DNA of 64,000 nt from Schistocephalus solidus (Eukaryota; Platyhelminthes; Cestoda; Diphyllobothriidea; Diphyllobothriidae): the NCBI GenBank assembly GCA_017591395.1, contig WEDG01000221.1, positions 62,001 to 126,000 of the forward strand. Direction: 5' to 3'. The notes below the pieces were generated by a model. It did no database searches. It had not been told where the DNA came from and saw only the letters and a list, made by a program, of their open reading frames with translations. The position numbers and the translations under genes are program-made. Position 1 is the first letter of the stretch. Each line of letters starts with the position of its first letter. Positions 54,064-64,000 of this stretch are shown piece after piece.

Positions 54064-57000
54064 TTTGAAACATAAAACTGTCAAGGTTCCTTTTAAAGCT
54101 TTCCAGTGATAGTGACATCACAAGGTCTACAGAGAGGGTATTTCATGGTTTTACCACCTTACAGAGAAGGAGAACTTGCGCACATTCTGTCTTGCCTGCT
54201 GGATGTGCAGTTTCAATGGGTGACCTCGGAGATGGTTCGTGGCAGCAAATTCAAAGTCTTTGAATTCCAGACAACAATTCAATCCTTTCACCATGTGGAA
54301 TTTTGGCATTAGATCCCCGCGCATTTGCCTATAACTCAAAGGTAGTATAGTATGATTCGTTAGGTGGGTTTGATTTGACAAGGTGCTTTGACCATTTGGT
54401 GACTCTTCTTTGGACTCTTTCGAGACAGTCCTGATCGTGAACTGTCCAGGGTCTCCAGGCTTGCACAGCAAATTCCAAGTGTGGCCTCACCAGTGTTCCA
54501 AAAATCCTAGCAAAGAGATCGTCATCGAAATCAAAAAAGGCTCACTTAATGGCATGCTACACAGCCACTGTCCCATTTGCAATTTTTGAGCATTGAGGGG
54601 ATGGTTTTAAGATGTGGTCATCAGCACACCAAGGCCCTTTTGGGTTTCCACGTCTTGTAAGGCTTCACCGTTGAGAAAGTAGCTTCTTTTGTCGGCAGAT
54701 CCGGATGGGTTGCCTGAGCGAAGTATTGTACACGTAAGGACGTTGAACAGCAAAAGCCAAGGATTCGACCATTCCTCCCACCGAGTTAATTTGATCTGTA
54801 GTTCATCTTCGTCAGCAGGGCTCCGGATTACATTCCAGATTTCATTTCGTCGGCAAACATTGCTGCTTCACAGTCCAGACCTCTGACACAATCGTCCACG
54901 TATATTAGGAACCGTATTGGCCCTATTACTGGACCCTGAGGAACCTTACCCTCAACCGCAGCAGAACTTGACTCCTCTTGACCGATGCACACAACCTGGC
55001 GCCGAACCACGAGGAAGTTTTCGATCGACTTGAGGAGGTTGCCACTGATTCCATTTCTTTCTAGCTTGTTTAACAGTTTCTGGTGTGACACGGGGTCGAC
55101 GGCCTTTTGAAAGTCAATGAGGGTGGTGTGAACCGCGTGTCCATCTTCAAGTGCTTTTAATAAATAAATAAATTGTATATTTTAGGCCCAGCGAGCCCCG
55201 GTATCGCGGTATAAATAAATACAAAGTGGATAATTGATGCACTATGTGAGCAGCCATATTAACAGCAGAAATGAACAATATGGTAGGCATATCCGATTCA
55301 GAACGATTTGCCATTTTTAAAACAAAAGTCAACAATCTTTAACATAAACTGTGTACTAGAAAAGAAGCAGTAAAAAACTCCTACGGTTAAATCGGAGGCG
55401 GAGTTCAGCGCGCTGCCAATTTAAAAAAACAATTAAGAGAAAAAAACTGCTTCACTAAAAAATTAATAGCTAGATGCAATTTGATAAGGCTGTGATGTTG
55501 CTGACAACACATGAGGGTTTGGAACGCTCCTTGTCGGGTGAGAGATAATATAGCAGTCAGAGCTACTGTTTGTAACCACCAGTGGAGGTGAGAGAGGACG
55601 AACCCATCGTGGACACCAGGGTAAAAACGAAGAGGGGACAGTAGAGGTCATGGGATCATCATCGAGATGCGACCTTGCCGACTGCATAGTCCACCAATCA
55701 AAGAGGCGAAACCATCAGAGCCCACCTTGATCCTTAACTGAACCTGGAAACCATCGTCGGGGTTGCAAAAGCGGAGGAAAGTACCAAGGTTGTCAAGACT
55801 TGGCGATGCTAGTTTAAAAGGAGGGGGCAAAAAGTGAATGCAAAGATTGACTCTGCGGAGGATGATGGACATATAATAAGAGACCAATATAATATCAAGG
55901 GAGCTGCCTCAAATACCAGGAGGACCCTTTTCGAAATCCAAAAGTTGCGAGTTAGGGAAGGAAACAGACAATAAGGACTTTATATCTTCCGAAGTTAAAT
56001 GTTTACGTAACTTTGTTTTGAAAATAGCTAATGTGGACGACAACCTAATTTGCAGTGGAAGATTATTCCAGATGAAAGCATGTTTGGAGGCAAAAAACGG
56101 AAACCGGTTAGTTGTGGAGCTAAGGGGTGGTGAAATGATCATGGAGGAATTACGAATGGAATAGGGTCGATCTACCGGAGTGAGAGCGTTAATTCGTGGG
56201 AGATTTGGGCTAGAGTTAACGCGAAACAGGAAGCAGAGACCGGCTTCGAGTCTTCTAACCCACAGAAATTTAATGTTTGCTAACTGGCACCTATCCGTAT
56301 AAGAGATACTGGATCCAGCTCTGGAGAGATTGCAGCAAATTTGTTGTGCAGGGTCTTCCTTTTCAGAACTCATGTTGACAGTTTGATAACAAATTACGAA
56401 TCTCTAGGAATTTCACCAATTCGCTCTTGATGATACTTTCCGATACCTTGCCAAAGATGCATATCAAGCTTATGGGCCTGTTATTTGTCACTGACGCTAC
56501 CGCTTTTGTACATGGGAGTTTTATGTGCCAGCTTCCAATCGATAGGAAGTGTTCCGGAGTCAAATGACTGTTAAACGAGAACTGACATAGGTGTGGAGAG
56601 TTTATTGGCGAGTTCTTTCGTAAGTTTGGGTGATATCCCATCTGGTCCTGGGAATTTCGACACTTTTAGTTCCTTTAATTTTCCTTTGGATCAGAAATTC
56701 TGTGAATAGTATGTGGCTAATACTTGCAATCGGCAGGTTATCCACTGAGGGACGAAGAAACCTTGCATCATTTGTGTGGACTGAGCGGTAGAACTGTGAA
56801 AGGTACTCGACTTTATCCCTGTTTTCAGAAATTTTGACGCCCATGACAATCTTTATTATCGGGATTTTATGTCTATTCCTTGTACATCTGTGGAGGTAAC
56901 TGAAGACTAACTTTGGATTCTGCGTTGCCTTTCGCAGCAAAATCTTATCGTATTCTCCTCGCATTTTAAGGAAAAGGCTTCTCAGTTTGTTTCTCTGTGT

Positions 57001-57725
57001 TTTATACTAGTTAAAATATGTGACTTGATTAAACTCGTAGTATTTTCTCCACAATTTGCGCTTTCGGTTTATTTCCCCTTTTAGCTTGTTGTCTAGCCAC
57101 CCAGGACACTTGCTATGATGAAAACACATTAGTGGTCAGTGGTTGTCCATGAATCCCAGAAGAGCATTCCGGAAGAACTCCCAATCTTCGTTCACAGTGC
57201 TCGAAAACAGAGATCCAGTTGAGGTCTGTTAAATCTGCTCACATCCGACAAAAATTTCCTCGCCAAAGGTTACGCCGTTTTTCCTCTATAACAGGTGCAA
57301 CGGAGAATAAGGAGTAGTCCGACATAAGCACCACATGATCACTTCGATCAAATTGAGGCATTGCAATAATCTCATCAATGCTATCTGATGTTTTCATACA
57401 AACCAGGTCAAAACAGTTAGCCCTTTGTCCTTCGCGGGTTCTGTTGCGAAGAGGATGTGTTGTGCGAGGAGTGTCTTTAAGGTCTTTTGCAGAAAAACAT
57501 GATCAAAGTAGATTTCGGGCATGATGATTGAACAGTGCTCCAATTAATTCCTGGTGGGTTGAAGTCACCCATAATCATGATATAAGGTCAACTGGGGAAC
57601 TTTTATAATTGTTCAAACAGGTGGGTTTCTGCACCTCAGTCTATCCTGGGTGGCCGAAAGACAGGGAGGACATCCAGACATGGAGAGCCAAGAGCCTTGA
57701 TAATCAATCGTATCATATGAAAAAT
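54064..57725 (-). mobile_element. CR1-like LINE, family 1, second copy split by a nested insertion
   Basis: Colinear with the copy at 49410-51905: thumb 54075-54800 (SYRQMRGDLMPKFHMVKGLN, LRGHPLKLHIQQARQNVRKF), RT palm 54828-55155 (VPQGPVIGPIRFLIYVDDC, MFADE), interruption at 55157-56310, RT fingers 56311-56640 (NNRPISLICIFGKVSESIIK), linker 56602-57060 and EN 57160-57725. It is 5'-truncated at about 57725 within the EN domain. The FADD box reads FADE because of a small deletion, and VPQGSVLGP has become VPQGPVIGP. Older and more decayed than its neighbour. Confidence 0.87.
55157..56310 (-). mobile_element. Nested 5'-truncated LINE (family E) inside the second family 1 copy
   Basis: On the minus strand the piece carries the C-terminus of another LINE: VRRLEAGLCFLFRVNSSPNL, PRINALTPVDRPYSIRNSSM and FIWNNLPLQIRSTLAIFKT-like NNLPLQIRLSSTLAIFKTKL (56305-55909). 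A ~0.5-kb 3'UTR follows, ending in an ATTT-rich tail (plus strand TAATAAATAAATAAATTGTA at 55157). The host sequence is continuous across it: CATCTTCAAGTGCTT on one side and GGATCCAGCTCTGGAGAGAT on the other match adjacent bases of the uninterrupted copy near 50500. Inserted after the host LINE. Confidence 0.88.
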
Positions 57726-59520
57726 GCTCCTAGATCCACATGGCCATTTGAGTTTGCAGTTGATTCCACTTGCTAGTTTGGATTTAACTATAGAACAATA
57801 GACGCTAAACACTTGTCATCCCATATTTAAAATCCGCCTATTTTAATTAAACTTATTTCACCACCAAGCACTTCTTTCTAAATATCTCCCATAGAGCGAA
57901 GAATCAGGTCTCGTTCCTAAAGTAAACCCTCATCTTGCTAGCTGATTGCCATTTACCACGCTCACGCTACGATGAAACTCAAGGGGCCAGTTTATACTAT
58001 TCTTGTGAAATCCATCTCATTGCTGACCCCTTAATTCTACCTCTTCCTCTTACTCAAGCCATCTAATGACTTCGGTGGCCTCAACCCTAACAGCATACCC
58101 AGCTGTCGTGTCCTTTTCTCCCTAGCACGTTTCCGAATCCAACTACATAAGCTAGACCGACTGTTTCGCTATATCCACAAAGCCCTCATGTTTTCCATTG
58201 AAATCACGCGAGGCATGCCATTAGAACGACGTGATTTGAAACTGAGTCCAAACCTTAGCGAAAAGAAATGTATGGTAGTTCCATCCAATGTTATGCTGTT
58301 CTCTGTTAGGCTTTATAAGCTTTAAAACCGAACTCGTCTATAAACCCCGTAGGTTTAATTACTCCCCGAATAATTCTTTGTTCCGCACACCGGGTACCAA
58401 CAAATACCCTATAATTTATCCTGTCGTTTGCTCTCCAGGGTAGCCCAGGCTTCCCACCACGTACGGCAAAAAGTTCTCACGTGCGTCACCCTAAATATTT
58501 TAAACTCCATACTAGACCCGGCTTCGTACCTTCTAATTATAATAGCTGCTTGCCCTCCCCCACTAAACTATATATTCATTCTAGTCTCCCCATTGCCAAG
58601 TTAACTTGTTTGCTTTACCTTTAAAGTCACAAAAGTTAAAAGGTTATATTCTCGTATCAAAAACCCGCCAATTCTGATCAACCATTTTCGGCGATTGAAG
58701 TGTACATTTGTTTCTCTAAGCATAAGCACACACCTCAATATCTGAAGGAAAAACAAGCTGTTTATCTGTAGAGATAAAATTCCAATGGAACGTCGGGTTC
58801 CACCCTCATTAGCAAACAAGACGCCTAGGTATACGTCTAAAATACCAAAAGTTATCTGAGACGTTGGCCGTCTAACTAATGTAAGCCCACGTTCCTTCGG
58901 ATTAACAGGAATTTCGATTCCACCTTAAGCTTCACCCGTTCACCTTGATCCAGGTTCGAGTGCAATCGTGTCAATGCCACTTCTTTCCCCTCCCAAGCAA
59001 ACCACGCCTGCTGTATCTGTAAAATTTAGCCAACCTAAGAGAACCTCCAGTTAATTGAGTCATTTGCTCAACCAGACGTCAAAATGAGTAATGCCATTAC
59101 CGATGGGAAACTTGCTAACACCTCACGTTAATCCTTTTTCCCAACCCGAAACGCATCCAAAATCCCCAAATAATTAAGTCTTCTAATTCTGTTAACAGTT
59201 TTTCAAAATCATTTATTCCTTTTTCAAGCGTTCGTTTTCCGCCAGTGTTCTAACTTCCCTCAAAATGTAATGTGTAGGCCACCTTCTATCTTTCCCACAC
59301 CATAATATAGCATTTCCTTCCATGGCTTTCATCCAAATATTCTGAAGTACAATAATCTCATTTCCTTTAACAGTAGCATTTCGACAAATTGTAGACCAGA
59401 TCAATTTCGTTTCCCACCTTTAGTTTCTTCTCTCCAGTTTTCTTCTCCGCCACCAAATCTTCCTTTTTATAAATACTGATGAGCGTTACCTACAGCTCAG
59501 GAATACGCTCAGTTTCGATG
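57726..59520. other. C/T-rich plus strand, no gene recognised
   Basis: 1.8 kb between LINE copies. Plus strand is pyrimidine-rich. Minus-strand ORFs at 58601-58819 and 59213-59404 (the latter with NATVKGNEIIVLQNIWMKAM) have no domain or splice signals that I can support. Confidence 0.45.
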
Positions 59521-60434
59521 GATAGATAGATGTATAGATAGACGTTTAATTTGAATGACCGGAAGGGCCCTGTCATTGGATAAAAATAAAGTAAAACGAG
59601 TGTGAAATTGTGTTCAGTTAAGTTTGAATAGTAGGTCAGCTGTTTTCAATGACAATTTTCACAAATCAGTATGGTCAAAAAATTAAACAAAAGAGCAGAC
59701 AGTGAAAAACTCCTTGGGCATTTTAATGAAAGAAACATATCTTGAATGGGGTTTATGGGATTTTAAGGAGAAAAACACTGTCGCTCCTGGGCTGAAAAAT
59801 CATACGCGTTAGGTAGGATCGACATGCTGATGGGAGCGTATGAGCCTTCAAAACGCTCCTCATCGTGGGAGAAATCATGTAACGACAGAGGCTACTTTTC
59901 AGCACCGCAGGTGCGATCCCCATGCGTATCGACTGGCGTAACCGTCAAGGATGCAGACAGGGGAAACCTTCGCAGGCATCATCCGTACGCTTAGAAGTCG
60001 AACGAGGAAAGGACCGTAGGGATCGCGAAGGTCATGGTAGAATTGCCAGAGAAGCGACCACGATACTCTCATTGTTGATTTCTCAGACCACCAACAGAGG
60101 AGCTTGAAACGATCGTCAACAGTCCGAGTAGGGTCGGCACCACGATACTGCTCCGCGAGGGTATATGAAGCAGCATGGTAGGTTGCTTCTGAGCATAGAA
60201 TGAAAGGATAATGATAGATCCGATAATTCAGTAAGAAGAGATCAAAATAATGCGCTCAGGGGTGCTAGTTGGCATGAGGATCGATAATAAATCTGAGAAC
60301 TGCACAGATCAGTATTCAGATTATATTTCTGATGATGTTTATTGGCATTCGTAATGGAGGTACTTTAACACAAGCGCGCAATATGAAATAACTGTTTGGC
60401 GATAATTTTACGCAGACACGGGGAATGAAGACAT

Positions 60435-60488
60435 CATTGAAATGACGGGGCTCTCTGTGCCTTAAATATACAATTTATTTATTTATAT
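60435..60488 (+). mobile_element. Micro-insertion of a family E tail, plus strand
   Basis: CGGGGCTCTCTGTGCCTTAA followed by ATATACAATTTATTTATTTA matches, in reverse orientation, the 3' tail of the nested element at 55157-55205. It is a ~50-bp tail-only piece within the UTR-ORF junction of the minus-strand family E element. Confidence 0.65.
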
Positions 60489-60529
60489 TGTTCGTGGGGA
60501 AACGATGCATGGAAGAGCTAATTTAGAAA

Positions 60530-63474
60530 AGGACTTTTACATTTCCGGTGATCCTTTCTGGAGGTCATGGAGAAAGCTGCTCGGGAAGGAAGAGGAAAAT
60601 AAAAGGTAAATTAAATAAGTGTTAAGATAAAAGTGCAGTCTTCGCTTAAAAGTAGACAGGTTATTTGGTAATCTTATATGAATTGGCCCGTTATTACCAA
60701 GAAAGCAATAACTGGAAGCAACGAACAGAGAGCGTTTAGATGTGCAGGACATAGGTGTTGGTATAATAAGTGAAGAATCACGTAGGTTGTACGAATGAAT
60801 AACGGGGGTAAGGGCTGGAATTCGGGGAATATTCGAACTTTTATTAAAGGCGATTAAGGAGACAGAAGCCAGCTTTCAGTCTCCGAACACATAAACATTC
60901 TAGTTTGATTAGCTGGAACCTTTTCGAGTACGAGGTAGTTGAAAATGTCGAAGGTAAGAGTTTTAGAGTAAAATTTATTTTGACCTTTTCAATTGTAGAA
61001 CGGCTACACTCGGTCATGAAACCATACAATGGACAGAAATTTTCGAGAATGGGAAGGATAAAAAATTTGATACAGTCTTAATTAAATTTCAGGACGAGAG
61101 AAATTTAAAAACAGATAAAGACACAACTCTGGACAGCTTTGGTCATAATTCTATCGGCATGAGGCGATAGAGCAAAATTATAAGCGTAGCTTAAACCTAA
61201 GTATTTGAGGATAGAACATTCAGTCCAAGGCATGCCTTGAAAAAGAACTGGATGTGGTAGCCTAAACAAGCCCGAAGCACATATAACAACAATAAGAAGG
61301 TGATAATTTTATTTGAAACGTTGACCTCCACGCGAGAAGAGCAGGCAAGTCTGAATGGACTTATCATAAGCATCGTTGGGCCACAGATTTGGAGAATGAA
61401 TATCCGCATTTAAAATTTTCCACAAAAAATAAAAGACTGCGAGTGTTCAACTGCTGACGATATATCATTAATGTAATCAAAAACAAAACAGGACCTAGCA
61501 CGGTTCCTTGAATGACACCGCTTACAATAGAGGTCTCAGCTGAAAATGAGGACCCCAATAAGACCTTTTGTTAACAATCAGTTACATAGCACGTAATTAA
61601 ATCAGTAAAGGGACGGCGAAGTCCGTAAGCTTCCAACTTAACTGTGAGTCTCCTATGAGGCACTTTATGAAAGGCCTTACTTAGATCAAAATAGATAATG
61701 ACCACAGACATATGATCATAACGAAGAGATGTTAATAGATTTAGAAAACACAGGTGACATTTTTCCCAAGAGCGATCAGGAAGGAAGTCATGTTCGGAAG
61801 AGCTAAGAAGTTGATTCGTTATGTAAAATCTGTAATTTGTATGGCAGTTAGTTTTTCAAAGAGCTTACCAAGAGAAGGCCTTTTATGAACATCACGATAC
61901 TTGGGGACATTCGCGCTTTAATCAGATTTAAATTCAGAAATACTAATAGAGGATTTCCAATAATCAGGAAATAAACCATTCTTGAGAAAACACTGACGTC
62001 ACTTTTTTTCAGCCAAAGGAGAACATCTCTTAGCTCTTTAATAAGGGAATTTAGGATGTTGTCGGTTCCAAGTGAGTGTGATTGAGTAAGTTGGCTTATC
62101 TGTTTTTGAATATTCGTAGGAACATAATTAATGGTAATGAGCAACTCATGAGATGTCAGCGTAATTTGAGGGGACTGGATTGGTTTCAAGGGTAAATGTT
62201 TGTTAAAAGATGAATTTAACAATTCTGATTTTTCCAAATCCACTATTATGAAATTATAATTGCAATCGAGGAAGGGTGGAATGAATTTGTGAGATTAAGC
62301 GGAAGAAGGGAGGCGGAACACTTGAGCAACAGATCTGGAAGTATTATAATCGCTAATTGCTAGAGACTCCCTACGCCTATCTCGTGCAATCCACATTGTT
62401 GAAGCTAATTCAAATATTTATGTGATCCTTAAGTAGACCGATAACGAACTTATAGATGGGGCTTCAAGCTGCTTTTGTAATTTTTAAGCTTATTTTGAGG
62501 AAAGTGTGGGACCGTGGAAGAAGCAGCATCTGAGATAATGGTCATTTGTGGAATGAAATTGAGGAGGCCTTCTGTTAGTACTTGCAATGTTTCGTGAAAA
62601 AAACCTGGATCCTTATTTGAAAGTTTGGCCAATCTAGAGTGCTTGTAAAATTGCTCAATAATTTTATTGTTAACATGACCAAAGTCAAAATAGTTACATT
62701 TTAAATTTCTGGCTTTACAGAGTTCGAAACTAAAAAATAAAAATAAATTAATCCGTGATCGCTTGTAAAAAGGTTTTGATGGAAATTCATAAGCAAAAGA
62801 TGGATGCAATTAGGAAAATTCAAAGCTAAAATACTATATTTTCCAGTCACTGAGCTGACTAATTGAGACATGTTGGAAAAAAAATCGTGTTTAACGTGTT
62901 CTCAAATTTTGGCGCAGACGTATTTGCATGACAGTCGATTTCTGGCAAATTAAAATCTCCTACGATTATTTTGACATCAAACGGAGCTTCTGTAACTTTT
63001 TCAAAGAGTTCACAGAGCTGACTTTCATTACTGGAATAACCAGGAGGATTATAGACACAGTCAATTATGGCTTTTTTCTTGAACGGGAGGACTACTGAAA
63101 CGAAAAATGTATTTCCGGAAAAAGACGAAATGCTAAGATAGTGAGGAAAATGCACAAGAGACGATCTAACGTAAAGAAGACAACCACTGTCACGTTTTTT
63201 CAACGCAGTCTTGTCGATATAAACTAAAATTATCTAAAGTGAGCGTCGAGTCTGAAATAAGAGCATGAGCCCAAGATTCTGTGATGCACATAATATCTGG
63301 GTCAAACTCAAAAGCTACAGTTTTTAACTCAGTCATCTTTTTCACGACTGATCTCGCGTTCAGTGAAACTATACTGAGTATATTTGTGGAACGTGGAATA
63401 CGCTCATCAGTGTTTATAAAAAAAGGAAGACATATTCGGGGGGAACTAGACTGTAGGGAAGAGGGTGTGGGCAA
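60530..63474 (-). pseudogene. ORF2 (EN-RT) of the family E LINE
   Basis: EN: NILSIVSLNARSVVKKMTEL, DPDIMCITESWAHALISDST (63474-63190), then KRDSGCLLYVRSSL, VDCVYNPPGY-like IIDCVYNPPGYSSNESQLCE and KIIVGDFNLPEIDC (63203-62859). The region 62809-62450 is a Lys/Asn-rich linker. RT: LTITSH-side NDILNSLIKEL (about 62060), YFDLSKAFHKVPHRRL (motif A, about 61690), SGVIQGTVLGPVLFLI (about 61520). The catalytic FADD is degraded to FVEN (about 61420). C-terminus: VRRLKAGFCLLNRL (about 60880), then NNGPIHIRLPNNLSTFKRRL and HFYLNTYLIYLLFSSS (60752-60537). Numerous shifts. A member of the CR1/Jockey group by motif order; exact clade not determined. Confidence 0.82.
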
Positions 63475-64000
63475 AAAATTTAAATTGCTGCAGCCTACAA
63501 GTTGCTAAGCTGTTACTGTTAACTCAATTAAGATTATTGTAGAGAAACATATTTGGGTGGTATCCATTGAGAGTAAGGCTGTTTTCTGCGTTATCGAACA
63601 GAAAAGGAGCCCTTAAAATAGGATTTTGAGGAATATTGAAATAATATGGCGGATAATTAGATTTGAAAATGGAACAAATTGTTTTGGAAAACTGTTACCA
63701 TATGGGGTAGATTTAATAAATTGGGGAGCCTGATAAGTTGGTTGGTTACAATAATTGCTAAGAAAATTTTGCGTATGTATAGTAGATGCTGGAGGGTTAG
63801 GAGGTATTCTAACTGTAATGAGGTTCTTCTTTTTGGAACTCAAATTTCGAGAATACTTAGACTTTTCCGGGGTATTCATAAGCTTATCAGATTGAACAGC
63901 TGAGACTGTAGTGGATGGCGTGGAATGGAATGAGGCGGACTTGACCAAGCTCTTTTGACTAAATCAACAGTAGGAATACAAGAAAAACTACTTTGAAATG
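63475..64000 (-). pseudogene. N-terminal or ORF1-like segment of the family E LINE
   Basis: The minus-strand frame at 63948-63613 (SKKKNLITVRIPPNPPAST, YCNQPTYQAPQFIKS) is basic then Pro/Gln/Asn-rich, upstream of the EN domain in the same orientation. It has no recognisable domain. Position suggests the leader of ORF2 or the end of ORF1. It continues beyond the window edge. Confidence 0.35.

Larger units (their letters stand above)
59521..64000 (-). mobile_element. Family E LINE, minus strand, running out of the window
   Basis: Begins on the plus strand with a GATA-type tail (59519-59545), then a 3'UTR that matches the nested family E copy (TTCAAAACGCTCCTCATCG versus GTTTGGAACGCTCCTTGTCG, GAGGCTACTTTT versus GAGCTACTGTTT). 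The coding part follows at 60530-63474 and an N-terminal or ORF1-like segment extends past 63900. A short opposite-strand tail at 60435-60488 interrupts it. The 5' end lies beyond the window. Confidence 0.78.

Noticed and set aside
59213..59404. 63-codon minus ORF with protein-like composition
   Set aside because: No recognisable domain, no splice sites that I trust, and no second copy in the window.

Overview
The window looks like repeat-dense intergenic or intronic DNA from an animal, most likely a flatworm and probably a diphyllobothriid tapeworm (Spirometra/Schistocephalus/Dibothriocephalus type). The basis is (i) no prokaryotic gene organisation and no long intact ORF, (ii) many decayed non-LTR retrotransposons, and (iii) a recognisable endonuclease-RT polyprotein ending in C2H2 zinc fingers, which I associate with predicted proteins of these tapeworms. 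The taxon is inferred and I could not run a search.

Layout. 1-10.5 kb: two copies of the zinc-finger-tailed LINE, head to head (1-4152 minus, 5925-10470 plus), with 1.8 kb between them. 10.5-14.2 kb: a GC-rich composite repeat whose 3' ends abut simple repeats, a tRNA-like Pol III unit at 12444-12526, and a 440-bp GTA microsatellite. 14.2-23.9 kb: mostly unassigned DNA with degenerate TTAGGG-like blocks, a trinucleotide microsatellite, a decayed LINE tail, one possible host exon (19552-19783, minus) and a tRNA-derived SINE-like unit. 23.9-25.4 kb: a second, internally duplicated composite repeat ending in a second GTA microsatellite. 25.6-29.4 kb: SINE-like pieces, then AT-rich DNA. 29.4-35.4 kb: a G/T-rich stretch with a ~327-bp tandem repeat, then a C/T-rich stretch holding a fossil Merlin/IS1595-like DDE transposase (minus) split by a LINE 3' end.

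35.6-64 kb is almost wall-to-wall CR1/Jockey-like LINE wreckage in both orientations. A plus-strand mosaic (36.2-40.0 kb) contains a long foldback and a 46-bp LINE-tail insertion. A fairly complete minus-strand copy lies at 40.1-45.5 kb. 45.7-49.3 kb holds truncated 3' ends, including a three-unit tandem of a LINE terminus. Two related minus copies sit in tandem at 49.3-57.7 kb, the second split by a nested 5'-truncated LINE. A further minus-strand LINE (59.5 kb to the window end) runs out of the window.

Every reverse transcriptase region seen is broken by stops or frameshifts, although several catalytic FADD motifs survive. None of these elements appears autonomous. I found no intact host protein gene, rRNA, CRISPR array or bacterial-type operon. 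The window is best read as a record of sequential insertions; the most informative parts are the split transposase fossil, the composite repeats next to simple repeats, and the nested or micro-insertions that give relative ages.
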